38,031 nt of DNA from Verrucomicrobiales bacterium (GCA_027483345.1 JAIXUV010000220.1:1-38031), one strand, 5' to 3'; counted from the stretch's first letter, positions 9,560 to 18,206 are shown. Program-made: numbers and translations. The notes: a model not told the origin generated them from the letters alone.

Positions 9560-10614
9560 AACGAGACGCCGAGTGTCGTCTGGATGGTCAGGTCGTTGTT
9601 GTTGACCCCGTTTGCCGGCTTGGTGTCGTACAGGTCGATGACGTTCAGGTTCAACGTCGTCCGTTTCAGCAGCGGGTAGGAGAAGTTCAGCGTGTACTGC
9701 GCGCGGAAATCACCGAAGTCGGTGATGTTGGGCATGAAGGCGAGGGTCTGGCGGATCTTCAGCTTCGAACTGAGCTCCCAGGTGAGGTCTTCGCCGAATC
9801 GGATCGAGACCAGGCTTCGGTCCTGGTTCACGCCCACGAAATCGAAGTCCTGAAACTGCGCTCCGAGCTCGGCGTTCAAGATGAACTTCGGCTTCTCCAG
9901 CAGCTTGTAGCCGAAACCGGCGCCCTCCTGGTACTGGAGGTCGAGACGGCGGATGTGGTCGAAGCCGGCTCCGGCGAGGTTGAAGGCGTAGACCTTCCTG
10001 CGGGAACCGAGGTCGATGTCGGTCTTCAGGCTTCCGTCGAGACGGTTGGCGGAGTCAAAGCCGTTGAGCACGCCATAGGCGGCCGAGGCGTTGGCGGAGT
10101 TCCTCACGCGGTTCCAGCGGTGGATGGCGCTGGCGTTGCCGTAGAAGGTCTGGCGGTCGGTCGTGCCGAATCCGAGGTCGCTCCCCAGCTGGATGTTGAC
10201 GTTCCAGTTCGTGAGGAGCGGTCGAATCCAACCGGGGCGGTACCAGGGATTCTCCCCGAGCGAAGCCAGGTTGGTCCGGATGTCGACGGCGGGCTGAGAC
10301 GTGGACTTCGAGACGGCCGACGCCGGGGTCGGCGTCGCGGTCGGCGAAGCCGGCTTCGGGGATGCGGCGACGGCGGGTGGGGTCTTTTCCTCGCGCCGTT
10401 CGATGAGGTCCAGCGGGATGCGGACCTTCCCTGCCAACGACTTCACCACCACCGCATCGGACCTGCTGGAAATCACCTCGCCGGTGATCCGGTCGCCGTT
10501 CCGGAGATGGAAAACGACCGTCTCCGCGGCCTGTGTCACAGACGGGAACCCGCCCAGGAGCAGGAGCGCGACGAGCCGGAGCAGGAGGCTACGGATTGGA
10601 GGGAGGTTTCGCAT
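9556..10614 (-). CDS. Outer-membrane DUF481-type protein
   Basis: A 352-residue exported protein. The ATG at 10614 gives a clear signal peptide (hydrophobic LLLRLVALLLLGG, cleavage probably after TQA at about residue 29). Residues 33-73 form a small beta domain (FHLRNGDRITGEVISS...GKVRIPLDLI) common in Verrucomicrobia and Planctomycetes secreted proteins. A Pro/Thr/Ala linker (about 78-110) leads into a DUF481-like beta-barrel with alternating strands up to the terminal Phe, as in outer-membrane proteins. It overlaps the upstream gene by 26 bp, so the two are co-transcribed. Its TAG stop is interleaved with that of recF. Function unknown. Confidence 0.82.
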   Translation of the reverse strand: MRNLPPIRSLLLRLVALLLLGGFPSVTQAAETVVFHLRNGDRITGEVISSRSDAVVVKSLAGKVRIPLDLIERREEKTPPAVAASPKPASPTATPTPASAVSKSTSQPAVDIRTNLASLGENPWYRPGWIRPLLTNWNVNIQLGSDLGFGTTDRQTFYGNASAIHRWNRVRNSANASAAYGVLNGFDSANRLDGSLKTDIDLGSRRKVYAFNLAGAGFDHIRRLDLQYQEGAGFGYKLLEKPKFILNAELGAQFQDFDFVGVNQDRSLVSIRFGEDLTWELSSKLKIRQTLAFMPNITDFGDFRAQYTLNFSYPLLKRTTLNLNVIDLYDTKPANGVNNNDLTIQTTLGVSF

Positions 10615-11470
10615 CCGGGGCAGGGGAGGCGACGGTGGCGGTCTTGACGGTCTCGGGCGGAGGGATGTCCGACGCGCTCGCCTTCCTGCGACCACGGATG
10701 ACGGCGACCTCGCCCTCGTCATTCATGCCGAGTTCGGGGCGGCCGGTGCGGTTGCCGTAGATGTGACGGATCTCGACCTCGCCATCCGGGCTGATCCGAT
10801 GGTGGACGAACTCGTCGGCGCCGACCTGGTGGAGGACATGGAGGCGGTTGGTCCGGTCGAGGCGGAATTCCGAGGGCGGGTTGAAGGAGACGATCGATCC
10901 GAGGCGGACGACCTTGAGGATGGTGGCCCCGGTCGGGTCGGCCACCGAGGCGAAGATCTGGGGGCGCTTGAGATAGTTCGCCTGCTGGATCATGTACTTC
11001 CGGCGTTCACCAGAGCCGCCCGACAGCCCGAACTCGCGTTCCCAAAGGATGACGCCCCGCATGATCTCGAACTCGACTGGAGCGGTGACGACGTGCTCGT
11101 TGCCGCCTCCGGTCACGACCGTTGCGGTGACCCGGTAGCGTCCGATGGTGTCGAGCTTGAACAGTGGCGCCAGGTTGAAGCGGAGCGTGCCCCGGTTGGA
11201 CGGCTTGAGGGAGAACGCGCCGGTTTCCTCGGGATCCCGGAGGCGGTTCACCACCGTGCCGTCGATGTTCTCAACGCTGAAGCGGATCCAGCCGGGCTGC
11301 TCCCCGAGTCGGAGCTGGGACCCGGTGTAGTTGATGATGCGAACCACCGCGATCGCCGGTTCCGAAGGAAGGAACTGGTTCTGCTCGAACTCCAGCTTGA
11401 TCTCCACCTGGGCCAACAAACCGAGGTGGCCCAACAGGAGAAGCAGGGGCATTAACAACCGTGATCGCAT
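10589..11470 (-). CDS. Secreted protein of unknown function
   Basis: A 293-residue protein with an N-terminal signal peptide (MRSRLLMPLLLLLGHLGLLAQ). The mature part is rich in beta strands: residues 22-140 look like an Ig-like or CARDB-type fold that ends at PVEFEIM, and a second part (about 165-265) reads like propeller or sheet strands with 'SPDGEVEIRHIYG'. The C-terminus is a Pro/Ala-rich tail. I do not recognise a named family. Its 3' end overlaps the DUF481 gene by 26 bp, suggesting an envelope pair. Divergent from the kinase at 11620. Confidence 0.75.
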   Translation of the reverse strand: MRSRLLMPLLLLLGHLGLLAQVEIKLEFEQNQFLPSEPAIAVVRIINYTGSQLRLGEQPGWIRFSVENIDGTVVNRLRDPEETGAFSLKPSNRGTLRFNLAPLFKLDTIGRYRVTATVVTGGGNEHVVTAPVEFEIMRGVILWEREFGLSGGSGERRKYMIQQANYLKRPQIFASVADPTGATILKVVRLGSIVSFNPPSEFRLDRTNRLHVLHQVGADEFVHHRISPDGEVEIRHIYGNRTGRPELGMNDEGEVAVIRGRRKASASDIPPPETVKTATVASPAPDAKPPSNP

Positions 11471-11619
11471 CGTGTGAATCTAGGTACTGCAGCCCGTGAG
11501 GCAAGGCTGGGACGGCCCGCGGAAGGTGCTTTCTCACTTCGTTAGAGACAAACCGTGTCCGCGGGCGATAGTCTTGGATCCACACTTTCGCGGTTCCCGT
11601 TCCGTTTCCGCATTCCCAG

Positions 11620-12675
11620 ATGAAGAGTCTCCCCGCCTCCAAGCGCTCCGGCATCCTTGCCGGCGGCAACTGGATCATCGACCAGGTCAAGATCATCGAT
11701 TCGTACCCGGCGCTCGAACAGTTGGCCAACATCCGCAGCCAACACCAAGGCACCGGCGGTTCGCCGTACAACATCCTCCTGGACCTCGCGAAACTCGGGG
11801 TGGAGTTCCCGCTCTTCGGCGCCGGACTCGTCGGGAAGGATGCCTTGGGCCAGTCCATCCTCGAGGACTGCGCCAAGCACAAGATCGACACCAAATACCT
11901 GAAGTCCACGGCGGACGCCGCGACCAGCTTCACGGACGTGATGACGATCCAGGGATCGGGCAAGCGGACGTTCTTCCACAATCGCGGGGCGAACGCGCTC
12001 TGGGACGGCAAGGACCTCGACTTCTCCAAGTCCAAGGCCCGCATCTTCCACCTGGGCTACCTGCTGCTGCTCGACAAGATGGACGTGGTGAGCAAGGACG
12101 GCATCACCGGTGCCGCCAAGCTGCTCGCAGCGGCCCAGGCCGCAGGACTCAAGACCTGCATCGACGTGGTCAGCGAGGTGGGCGACCGCTTCAAGGCCGT
12201 GGTGACGCCGGCCCTCAAGCACTGCGACTACGCCATCATCAACGAATACGAGGCGGGCATGGTCACGGGCTTCCGCATCCGCAAGGAGGGCGTGCTCGAC
12301 ACCGTCTCCCTCCGCCATGCCGCGGGGGCCATCCTCCAGCTGGGGGTCAAGGATCTCGTCGTCATCCATTTCCCCGAGGGCTGCTTCGCCCGAACCCGCG
12401 ACGGAAAGGACCATTGGCAGCCTTCCCTGAAGGTTCCCGACAAGGCCATCGCCGGCACCGCCGGGGCCGGGGACGCCTTCGCGGCGGGTGTGCTCCTGGG
12501 TCTCCATGAGGGTTGGGATCTCCAGAAGTCGATGCTCACCGGCGTCTGTGCCGCCGCGGCCTCGCTCAGCGATCCGACCTGCACGGGCGGCATGAAGCCG
12601 TTGGCGCAGGTGGAGGCCCTCAAGAAGAAGTACGGCGTCCGTCCTCCGCTGGAGCCGAACGAAGACGACTTCTGA
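11620..12675 (+). CDS. PfkB/ribokinase-family carbohydrate kinase
   Basis: A 351-residue sugar or nucleoside kinase. The N-terminal GG motif lies at GILAGGNWIID, a second glycine-rich sugar-binding segment at QGTGGSPYNILLDLAKLG (43-60), and the catalytic/anion-hole signature GTAGAGDAF at 279-287, with Asp285 as the predicted base. These are the two PfkB family signatures. The substrate cannot be told from sequence; ribose, fructose, adenosine and others are possible. The gene stands alone, with a 149-bp divergent spacer before it and a 240-bp spacer after. Confidence 0.9.
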   Translation: MKSLPASKRSGILAGGNWIIDQVKIIDSYPALEQLANIRSQHQGTGGSPYNILLDLAKLGVEFPLFGAGLVGKDALGQSILEDCAKHKIDTKYLKSTADAATSFTDVMTIQGSGKRTFFHNRGANALWDGKDLDFSKSKARIFHLGYLLLLDKMDVVSKDGITGAAKLLAAAQAAGLKTCIDVVSEVGDRFKAVVTPALKHCDYAIINEYEAGMVTGFRIRKEGVLDTVSLRHAAGAILQLGVKDLVVIHFPEGCFARTRDGKDHWQPSLKVPDKAIAGTAGAGDAFAAGVLLGLHEGWDLQKSMLTGVCAAAASLSDPTCTGGMKPLAQVEALKKKYGVRPPLEPNEDDF

Positions 12676-12915
12676 TGGATTGCGGGCGGCTTGCCCCGGC
12701 GGCGTTTCGATTCCCCGGGGCCAAGTTGGCCGTTGGCGGTTTCCTTGACCTCGGTTGCCGCTCCCCGGAACGGCGGAATCCCTCAACTTCCTGACAGGAT
12801 TCCCGAAGGTGTCGGGACCTTCACGGCCCGGGTTGCCGAGGGGGCGAATTCCTGATGCCTGACGCCGAACGGGTCCGCCTTCTCGGCTTCCTTTGCAGGT
12901 CCCCGCAGCTTCGGC
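12676..12915. other. Convergent spacer between the kinase and HDOD genes
   Basis: No gene is seen. A weak hairpin TCCCGA-AGGTG-TCGGGA (12801-12817) lies midway, without a T-run on either strand, so it is only a possible shared terminator for the two convergent genes. Confidence 0.4.
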
Positions 12916-13833
12916 TCAGACGAGGCATTCGACCATTCCGGGCAAACGCTCCGCGGTCCGTTCCAGGACCTTCAGGGCGAAGTTCCGGTTCGTCTCCGTT
13001 CCATCGGGGAAGAGGATGTCCCAGCCGGAAACGTCCAGCCAACGGGTCGAGTGGACGGAGGGACCCTCGCCGGGATGTCCCAGTCCGATCGAGTTGGTGA
13101 AGTGGTCCGCGATCTGGACCGCTGCGGCCAGACGGCTCTGCATCTCGGCCCCGGACGGCGCATGGTGGTATTGGGTGGCGAGGACCAGGGAGGCGCTGAG
13201 TTCCTGTGTCTTGAGGTAGATCGCCCCGAGCTGCGCATGGTCGCAGCCGAGCACGTCGTTTTCGACATGGCGTGCGGCGGTGGCCCCGGCTTGGAGGCGC
13301 CTCAAGATCTCGTGGTAGTGGTCGGGGAACACGGTTCCGAGGACGATCCAGCCGACGTCGTGGACCAGTCCTGCGACATAGTCCAAGTCGTCCCCCGGTT
13401 CCGGCGTCGCCAACATCAGTTCCTTGGTCACCATCGCGGTCGCGATGCAGTGCTTCCAGAGGTCCCGCCAGTTGGAGTCCTTGGATCCGGTGAGCCGTTT
13501 GAAGTCGTCGATGACCGGGGTCATCATGGCCAGCTCGCGCACCTGGCGGACCCCGACGAAGAACACCGCCTCCTCGAGGTTGGTGACCTTGTGTGCGAGG
13601 CCGAAGTGGGCGGAGTTGACGAGGCGCAGCATCCGGGCGGTGAGCCCGGGATCGCGGCGGATCACCTCCGAAATCTGGCCGGCATAGCGCTGTTCGGCGG
13701 CCAGCAGTTCACGGAGGGCGCCCTGAATGCTTCGCAGCGAAGGCAGGCGGGGGCAGAGGCGGACCCGGTTCTGGATCTCCGCCAGTGTGAACGGCCTCGG
13801 CGCCGGCCTGGCCGGGATCGGTGCAGCGGTCAT
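12916..13833 (-). CDS. HDOD-domain signalling protein
   Basis: A 305-residue protein with an HDOD domain over about residues 20-225. The helical opening is followed by RRDPGLTARMLRLVNSA (59-75), typical of HDOD proteins, and by AGLVHDVG (154-161), which keeps the His158-Asp159 pair; His128 is another candidate metal ligand. HDOD proteins are output or adaptor modules in bacterial signalling, often linked to c-di-GMP and chemotaxis-like systems, and many are not enzymatic. Retention of HD leaves hydrolase activity open. The start is the ATG at 13833; upstream codons have no homology. It is divergent from cheX, with 128 bp between. Confidence 0.88.
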   Translation of the reverse strand: MTAAPIPARPAPRPFTLAEIQNRVRLCPRLPSLRSIQGALRELLAAEQRYAGQISEVIRRDPGLTARMLRLVNSAHFGLAHKVTNLEEAVFFVGVRQVRELAMMTPVIDDFKRLTGSKDSNWRDLWKHCIATAMVTKELMLATPEPGDDLDYVAGLVHDVGWIVLGTVFPDHYHEILRRLQAGATAARHVENDVLGCDHAQLGAIYLKTQELSASLVLATQYHHAPSGAEMQSRLAAAVQIADHFTNSIGLGHPGEGPSVHSTRWLDVSGWDILFPDGTETNRNFALKVLERTAERLPGMVECLV

Positions 13834-13852
13834 TTGAGAGTGGATCGGCAGG

Positions 13853-13866
13853 AGTCCCCTGGGACT
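13853..13866. promoter_or_regulatory. Palindrome between the divergent HDOD and cheX genes
   Basis: AGTCCC (13853-13858) and GGGACT (13861-13866) are exact inverted copies separated by CT, giving a 14-bp palindrome. It sits 20 bp upstream of the HDOD start and about 95 bp upstream of cheX, where a shared operator could act. No known regulator is assigned. Confidence 0.4.
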
Positions 13867-13961
13867 GAAACGGTTTTTGCTCTGGCACGGAGCCGACCCC
13901 GGCGCCCAAACCGAGACTACCTTCCCCTTCCTGGACATTCCTCCTCAAGTCCTTCGCCGGG

Positions 13962-14462
13962 ATGCCGATCAGGCCCTTGATGATCGCAGACATCGAGCAG
14001 TTGATCGGATCCTGTGTGACCGACGTGTTCGGCACCATGCTCAGCATGGACGTACATCCTGCGTCCCCAAGCGACCCGGCGGATCCTCCCAGCGAGGCCC
14101 ACGTTGCGTCCGCGGTGGGCTTCAGCGGGGTGATCACCGGGGTTGTTTACATCTACACGTCGAGCTCCTTCGCCCGACGGTGTGCCGGATCGATGCTCGG
14201 GTTGACCGACGCGGAGATCGACGGCGACGAGATGGTCAACGACGTGATGGGGGAGATCGCCAACATGGTGGTCGGCAACCTCAAGTCGGGCCTGTGTGAC
14301 CGCGGGCTGACCTGCGTCCTCACCATCCCTTCCATCGTCCGCGGCAAGTTCAGCATCGAACCGATCAGCTCGAGCGAGCGGAAGGTCTTCAACTTCACCT
14401 GCGAATCCCGGCCGCTGCTGGTCGAGGTGATGATCAAGCATTCCTCGGAACGCGCCGCCTGA
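13962..14462 (+). CDS. cheX: CheX-type response-regulator phosphatase
   Basis: A 166-residue protein of the CheC/CheX/FliY superfamily. The catalytic ExxN motif is at GEIANMVVGN (Glu98, Asn101), where these proteins insert Glu and Asn into the active site of a phosphorylated receiver to speed dephosphorylation. One ExxN site is as in CheX, whereas CheC has two. Residues 50-66 (ASAVGFSGVITGVVYIY) form the beta strand typical of the fold. The start could also be the ATG at 13980. It is 34 bp before a receiver protein, its likely substrate. Whether the system controls motility or something else is not shown. Confidence 0.88.
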   Translation: MPIRPLMIADIEQLIGSCVTDVFGTMLSMDVHPASPSDPADPPSEAHVASAVGFSGVITGVVYIYTSSSFARRCAGSMLGLTDAEIDGDEMVNDVMGEIANMVVGNLKSGLCDRGLTCVLTIPSIVRGKFSIEPISSSERKVFNFTCESRPLLVEVMIKHSSERAA

Positions 14463-14496
14463 TCCCAACCCGATTTCCCACAGCACCCGATTTCAC

Positions 14497-15642
14497 ATGA
14501 AGCCGAAAATCCTCACCGTAGACGACAGCAAGACGATCCGCCTGATCGTCGGGAAGGCGTTCAAGCCCTTCGATGTCGACGTCTTCGAAGCCTCCAATGG
14601 CGTCGAGGGACTCGCCGTCGCGTCCCGCGAGAAGCCGGACATCATCATCCTCGACATCACGATGCCGATCATGGACGGCTCGGAGTGCCTCGCGAAGCTG
14701 AAGTCCAACCCGGACCTCAAGTCGATCCCGGTCATCATGCTCACCGCCGAGTCCGGCAGGGAGAACGTGCTGAAGATCGCGAAGATGGGCGTCCGCGACT
14801 ACCTGGTGAAGCCCTTCAAGGAGGATCTCCTGATCGAGCGCGTCGGACGGGTGATCGAACTCAAGGCGAAGGGCGAGGGCGTCAAGAAGGCCAAGCGCTA
14901 CGACGATCCGCTGAGCGTGCTCGTGGTGGACGACAAGCCCGCCATCATCGAGCAGATCAAGTCGGCGGTCGCCGACACCCCGTGGACGGTCCATGGCCGG
15001 ACCCAGACCGGCGAGGCGGTCGACTTCTGTTCCCAGAATCTGCCCGACGCGATCCTGGTGAGCCTCACCTTGCCGGACAACGCGGGCTTCACGCTCTTCC
15101 AGATGTTCCGTGCGAGTGCCAAGACCAAGGCGACGCCGGTGTTCGGCATGTGTGTGAAGACGGCGTCCGAGGAGCAGCTCCGTGCCCAGCAGGTGGGCTT
15201 CACCGGCGTGGTCACCAAGCCGCTCGATCCGGATGAGTTGAAGTCCAAGATCTGCCGTTCGTTGAACCTGGACACCTCCTACAAGTACTTCCAGCAGCGG
15301 GACGGCGTCCTGGTGCTGTCGCTTCCCGCCACGCTTACCCCGAATGTGGCCAACGAGATCAGCCTCCAGCTTCGGCCAAAGGTCGCCGAGGCGGTGGACT
15401 CGGGTCTCGGGAAGATGGTCGTGGACATGGGCCAGCTGCGCGTGGCGGACGTCAACCTCGTCCGACTGGGCATCTCGGCAATCCAGCTTTGCGGAGAACT
15501 GTCGCTCAAGCACCGGCTGGTCGGTTCCAGCCTGGTCCAGCAGGAGTGCCGCAACTACGAGGAAACCAAGGACTGGCAGTTCGTCGCCTCCTTCGAGGAG
15601 GCGGTGGCCGCCCTGAACGACCCCATGGCTGTGGCGGCCTGA
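14497..15642 (+). CDS. Tandem receiver protein with C-terminal STAS-like domain
   Basis: A 381-residue protein with three domains. Receiver 1 (about 3-122) is canonical: Asp9-Asp10, phosphoacceptor Asp53 in IIILDITMP, Thr83, and Lys105 in VKPF. Receiver 2 (about 139-258) keeps Asp145-Asp146 and Lys241 (TKPLD), but Ser189 (AILVSLTLP) replaces the phosphoacceptor Asp, so it probably cannot be phosphorylated. Residues about 266-375 look like a STAS domain (KMVVDMGQLRVAD, then HRLVGSS), with Asp318-Val319 where anti-anti-sigma factors have Asp-Ser. It has no DNA-binding or enzymatic output. It follows cheX by 34 bp. The STAS assignment is by pattern and less certain than the receivers. Confidence 0.87.
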   Translation: MKPKILTVDDSKTIRLIVGKAFKPFDVDVFEASNGVEGLAVASREKPDIIILDITMPIMDGSECLAKLKSNPDLKSIPVIMLTAESGRENVLKIAKMGVRDYLVKPFKEDLLIERVGRVIELKAKGEGVKKAKRYDDPLSVLVVDDKPAIIEQIKSAVADTPWTVHGRTQTGEAVDFCSQNLPDAILVSLTLPDNAGFTLFQMFRASAKTKATPVFGMCVKTASEEQLRAQQVGFTGVVTKPLDPDELKSKICRSLNLDTSYKYFQQRDGVLVLSLPATLTPNVANEISLQLRPKVAEAVDSGLGKMVVDMGQLRVADVNLVRLGISAIQLCGELSLKHRLVGSSLVQQECRNYEETKDWQFVASFEEAVAALNDPMAVAA

Positions 15643-15681
15643 ACGGCCGCACCACCGTGGTGGCGTCATCGCAAGGACGTG

Positions 15682-16293
15682 ATGCGCTCCACAATCAACC
15701 TGGGATTCGTCGTCGCGGTCTCCGCGGCGACGGTCCAATCAGCCCCACAGGGGTATCTTGCCGTCGTCGGCCCCAAGCCGCTGATGTTCGCCCGCCCGTC
15801 GGTTCCCTTGGCGTTGGCGATCTCGCGGCTTCCCGCGTTGGCTGCCGTGACACCGGATCCTCGGCTGCGCTACGCGTCGGAAACCAACGAACCGGTGATC
15901 ATGCCGCCGCCGCCCGGGAGTCCGACCAATGCCGTCGTGAAGCCCGCGGCGCCGCCGGAAACTGGATCAACGGCCGCCGGTTCCGACGGACACGAACCGC
16001 AGGGACCTCCCGCCGGCCCCGTCGAAGGTGTACAGCCGGGAGGCTTCGGGATCCCCGGAGGACTCCAGGTTCCCGAGGGCATCTATCCGTCGGGTGATCC
16101 GCGTCTCCAATCCGACCGGGGTTTGCCTCTGTTGTCGCCCCAGATGCTGGTGCCGTTCTTCCGGAATCCCGCGACGACCAACCGGACGAATCCGATCTAC
16201 CTGTCGCTTCCGTTCCTGCCGGGCCAACCGGCGGTCCCTGGGAACGTCCCGCCTCCGGCCGCCTCCAGCACCGCCACCTACGAGCAACACTGA
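15682..16293 (+). CDS. Secreted Pro/Ala-rich protein of unknown function
   Basis: A 203-residue protein starting at the ATG at 15682, preceded by AAGGA at 15674 (a GTG lies one codon upstream). The N-terminus looks like a signal peptide, cleaved near VQSA-APQG at about residue 20. The rest is low-complexity, rich in Pro, Gly, Ala and Ser, with no domain recognised; it may be disordered. It lies 39 bp after the tandem receiver gene and 3 bp before the TPR gene, so it probably belongs to their transcript. Confidence 0.65.
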   Translation: MRSTINLGFVVAVSAATVQSAPQGYLAVVGPKPLMFARPSVPLALAISRLPALAAVTPDPRLRYASETNEPVIMPPPPGSPTNAVVKPAAPPETGSTAAGSDGHEPQGPPAGPVEGVQPGGFGIPGGLQVPEGIYPSGDPRLQSDRGLPLLSPQMLVPFFRNPATTNRTNPIYLSLPFLPGQPAVPGNVPPPAASSTATYEQH

Positions 16294-16296
16294 TCC

Positions 16297-17754
16297 ATGA
16301 ATCGCACCCCGACGAAACGGTCCCAACCGATCCACTGGAGCCTCCTCCTCGCGGCGGGCCTGCTCTGGTCCGGCCCCGGGCGGCTGTCGGGATCCGAGTC
16401 CACCACTGGGAAGTCCCATGGTGCGGAAGCCGAACATGCCGCCGCTCCGGCGAAGGTGGAACCGCCACATGCGGCGCCACTCAATTCGAACTCCGGCCAC
16501 ACCGCGCCGCTGGTGGACCAGGTTCGGGATTCGCTCACGGCACCCTTCGAACCGGCCATTCCGCTTCCGGCGGAGATCACCGCGTCGGGCAACCTGCTGC
16601 TGAAGCCGGTGCCGCCGGTCACCATCGACGAACTGCGTCCGTGGCGCACCCAGGTGGAAGGCGCCCTCAAGATGCGGAAGGAGAAGAACCTGGTCGGGGC
16701 GGAGAACACGCTGATCGGGATCCTCCAGGCCGACGCCCCGCCCGTGATCCAGAAGGAGTGCCTGAAGCACCTGGCCCAGTTCGCGATCGAGGCGCGGCAG
16801 TACAGCCGGGCCCAGCAGATCTACTCGCAGCTGGTAAGCCGTTTCCCCTCGGATCCGGAGTCCCCCGAGATACTCTTCCGCCAGGGCATGCTCTTCCGTC
16901 AGATGGGCGCCGAGTCCATGGCGCTGGCGAAGTTCTACGCGGTCATGTCCTCGGCGATCAGCATCGCGGAGTCGAGCCTTCCCCGATACCAGAGCCTCGT
17001 CCTCCTGGCCCAGACCGAGATCGCGGACACCTACTACCTCCAGGGCAAGCATTCGGCCGCCGTGGAGTTCTTCCGCAAGGTGCTCAAGCTGGAGCATCCG
17101 GAGGTCAACGAGGCGCTGATCCGCTACAAGCTGGTCAAGTCGCTGGCCGCGCTGGAGAGGCACTCCGACGTCATCGCCGAGTCGGAGCTCTTCGTCTCGC
17201 GGTGCGCCAAGGCCAACGAGTTGGCGGAGGTCCGATTCCTCCTTTCCGAGTCCTTCCGCAAGGTCGGGCGCATCCGGGACGCACTGGTCCAGACGCTCGA
17301 GCTCCTCAAGGCCGGACAGGCCGCTGCGGCGAAGGACCCCGAAACCTGGGCCTACTGGCAGCAACGGACCGGCAACGACCTCGCCAACCAGCTTTATCGG
17401 GAAGGGGACTACGCCTCGGCGCTCCAGGTCTACGACACGCTCGCCCGTCTTCAGGACGCCCCCGCATGGCAACTTCCCGCCTGGTATCAGATGGGGTTGG
17501 TCTACGAGCGGCTCGGCCATGTCGAAAAGGCGGTCGAGACCTATCGGAAAATCCTAGGCCGGCAGTCGGAGGTCACCAATGCCACGGCGGGGCTGACGCT
17601 GGTTTTTGAGATGTCCAAATGGCGTTCAGAGAACATCGCCTGGGCAAACAACACGGAGAAGGAATCCAGGGCCGCCATCCGCGGCGTGGACCTGGCCGAA
17701 TCCACGAATGGCGCTGCGCCGACGGATCTGTCACAGATCCGTCGGAAGCCATGA
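16297..17754 (+). CDS. Exported TPR-repeat protein
   Basis: A 485-residue protein with a likely signal peptide (WSLLLAAGLLWSG near residues 14-26) and a His/Ala/Pro-rich linker up to about residue 100. From about 108 to 455 it is a helical array of tetratricopeptide-like repeats; examples are QYSRAQQIYSQLVSRFPSDP, HSAAVEFFRKVLKLEHPEV and GDYASALQVYDTLARLQDAP, and GHVEKAVETYRKILGRQSEV. Such periplasmic TPR proteins act as scaffolds (YbgF/BamD-like arrangement), but no specific partner is indicated. The stop codon overlaps the next start (ATGA). Confidence 0.85.
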   Translation: MNRTPTKRSQPIHWSLLLAAGLLWSGPGRLSGSESTTGKSHGAEAEHAAAPAKVEPPHAAPLNSNSGHTAPLVDQVRDSLTAPFEPAIPLPAEITASGNLLLKPVPPVTIDELRPWRTQVEGALKMRKEKNLVGAENTLIGILQADAPPVIQKECLKHLAQFAIEARQYSRAQQIYSQLVSRFPSDPESPEILFRQGMLFRQMGAESMALAKFYAVMSSAISIAESSLPRYQSLVLLAQTEIADTYYLQGKHSAAVEFFRKVLKLEHPEVNEALIRYKLVKSLAALERHSDVIAESELFVSRCAKANELAEVRFLLSESFRKVGRIRDALVQTLELLKAGQAAAAKDPETWAYWQQRTGNDLANQLYREGDYASALQVYDTLARLQDAPAWQLPAWYQMGLVYERLGHVEKAVETYRKILGRQSEVTNATAGLTLVFEMSKWRSENIAWANNTEKESRAAIRGVDLAESTNGAAPTDLSQIRRKP

Positions 17755-18206
17755 CCGAGGTACCGGAAATCGTCGCAGATCTACGTCACCATCTCGCCCT
17801 CCACACCGAGTTGCTGGGCTGGGTGGAACGCGAATCGCAGGCGCTGCGTCAGCCGGACGGCAAGAGCCCCTTCGACGTCTATCAGGCCCGCAAGGAGGCC
17901 CTGCCGCGCCTTGAGGAGTCCCTGGTGCGGCTCCGTCGCCATCGTGAGGCCTGGATGGCGATGCCCCCGGATCAGCGGGCCGCATTCCCGGAGGTCCGGA
18001 ACCTCCTCCGGCAGAACCAGGATCTGATCCTGAGACTGATCGTGCTCGATCGGGAGAACGAGCAGTGGCTGTTGCGCCGGGGGCTGGTGCCGCCGAAGCA
18101 CCTTCCGCCCGTGAATCGCCAACGTCCCCATTATGTGGCGGACCTCTATCGTCGGCAGTCGGGTGGCACGCCATCCGCGGACGCCGGTCCGGGCGCGCCG
18201 GGTTGA
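17751..18206 (+). CDS. Small helical protein, possibly FlgN-like
   Basis: A 151-residue, mainly alpha-helical, cytoplasmic-looking protein. The start is the ATG at 17751, which overlaps the TPR stop by four bases (ATGA) and so indicates translational coupling. Residues 10-110 form two or three long amphipathic helices ending in NEQWLLRRGLVPPKHLPP. The layout (short length, helices, 'ELLGWVERESQAL' opening) recalls FlgN-type export chaperones, but the similarity is weak and no flagellar gene is nearby. Function unknown. Confidence 0.65.
   Translation: MTEVPEIVADLRHHLALHTELLGWVERESQALRQPDGKSPFDVYQARKEALPRLEESLVRLRRHREAWMAMPPDQRAAFPEVRNLLRQNQDLILRLIVLDRENEQWLLRRGLVPPKHLPPVNRQRPHYVADLYRRQSGGTPSADAGPGAPG

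Noticed and set aside
12801-12817. Hairpin TCCCGA-AGGTG-TCGGGA as a strong terminator
   Set aside because: The stem is only 6 bp and no T-run follows on either strand, so it is noted as weak.
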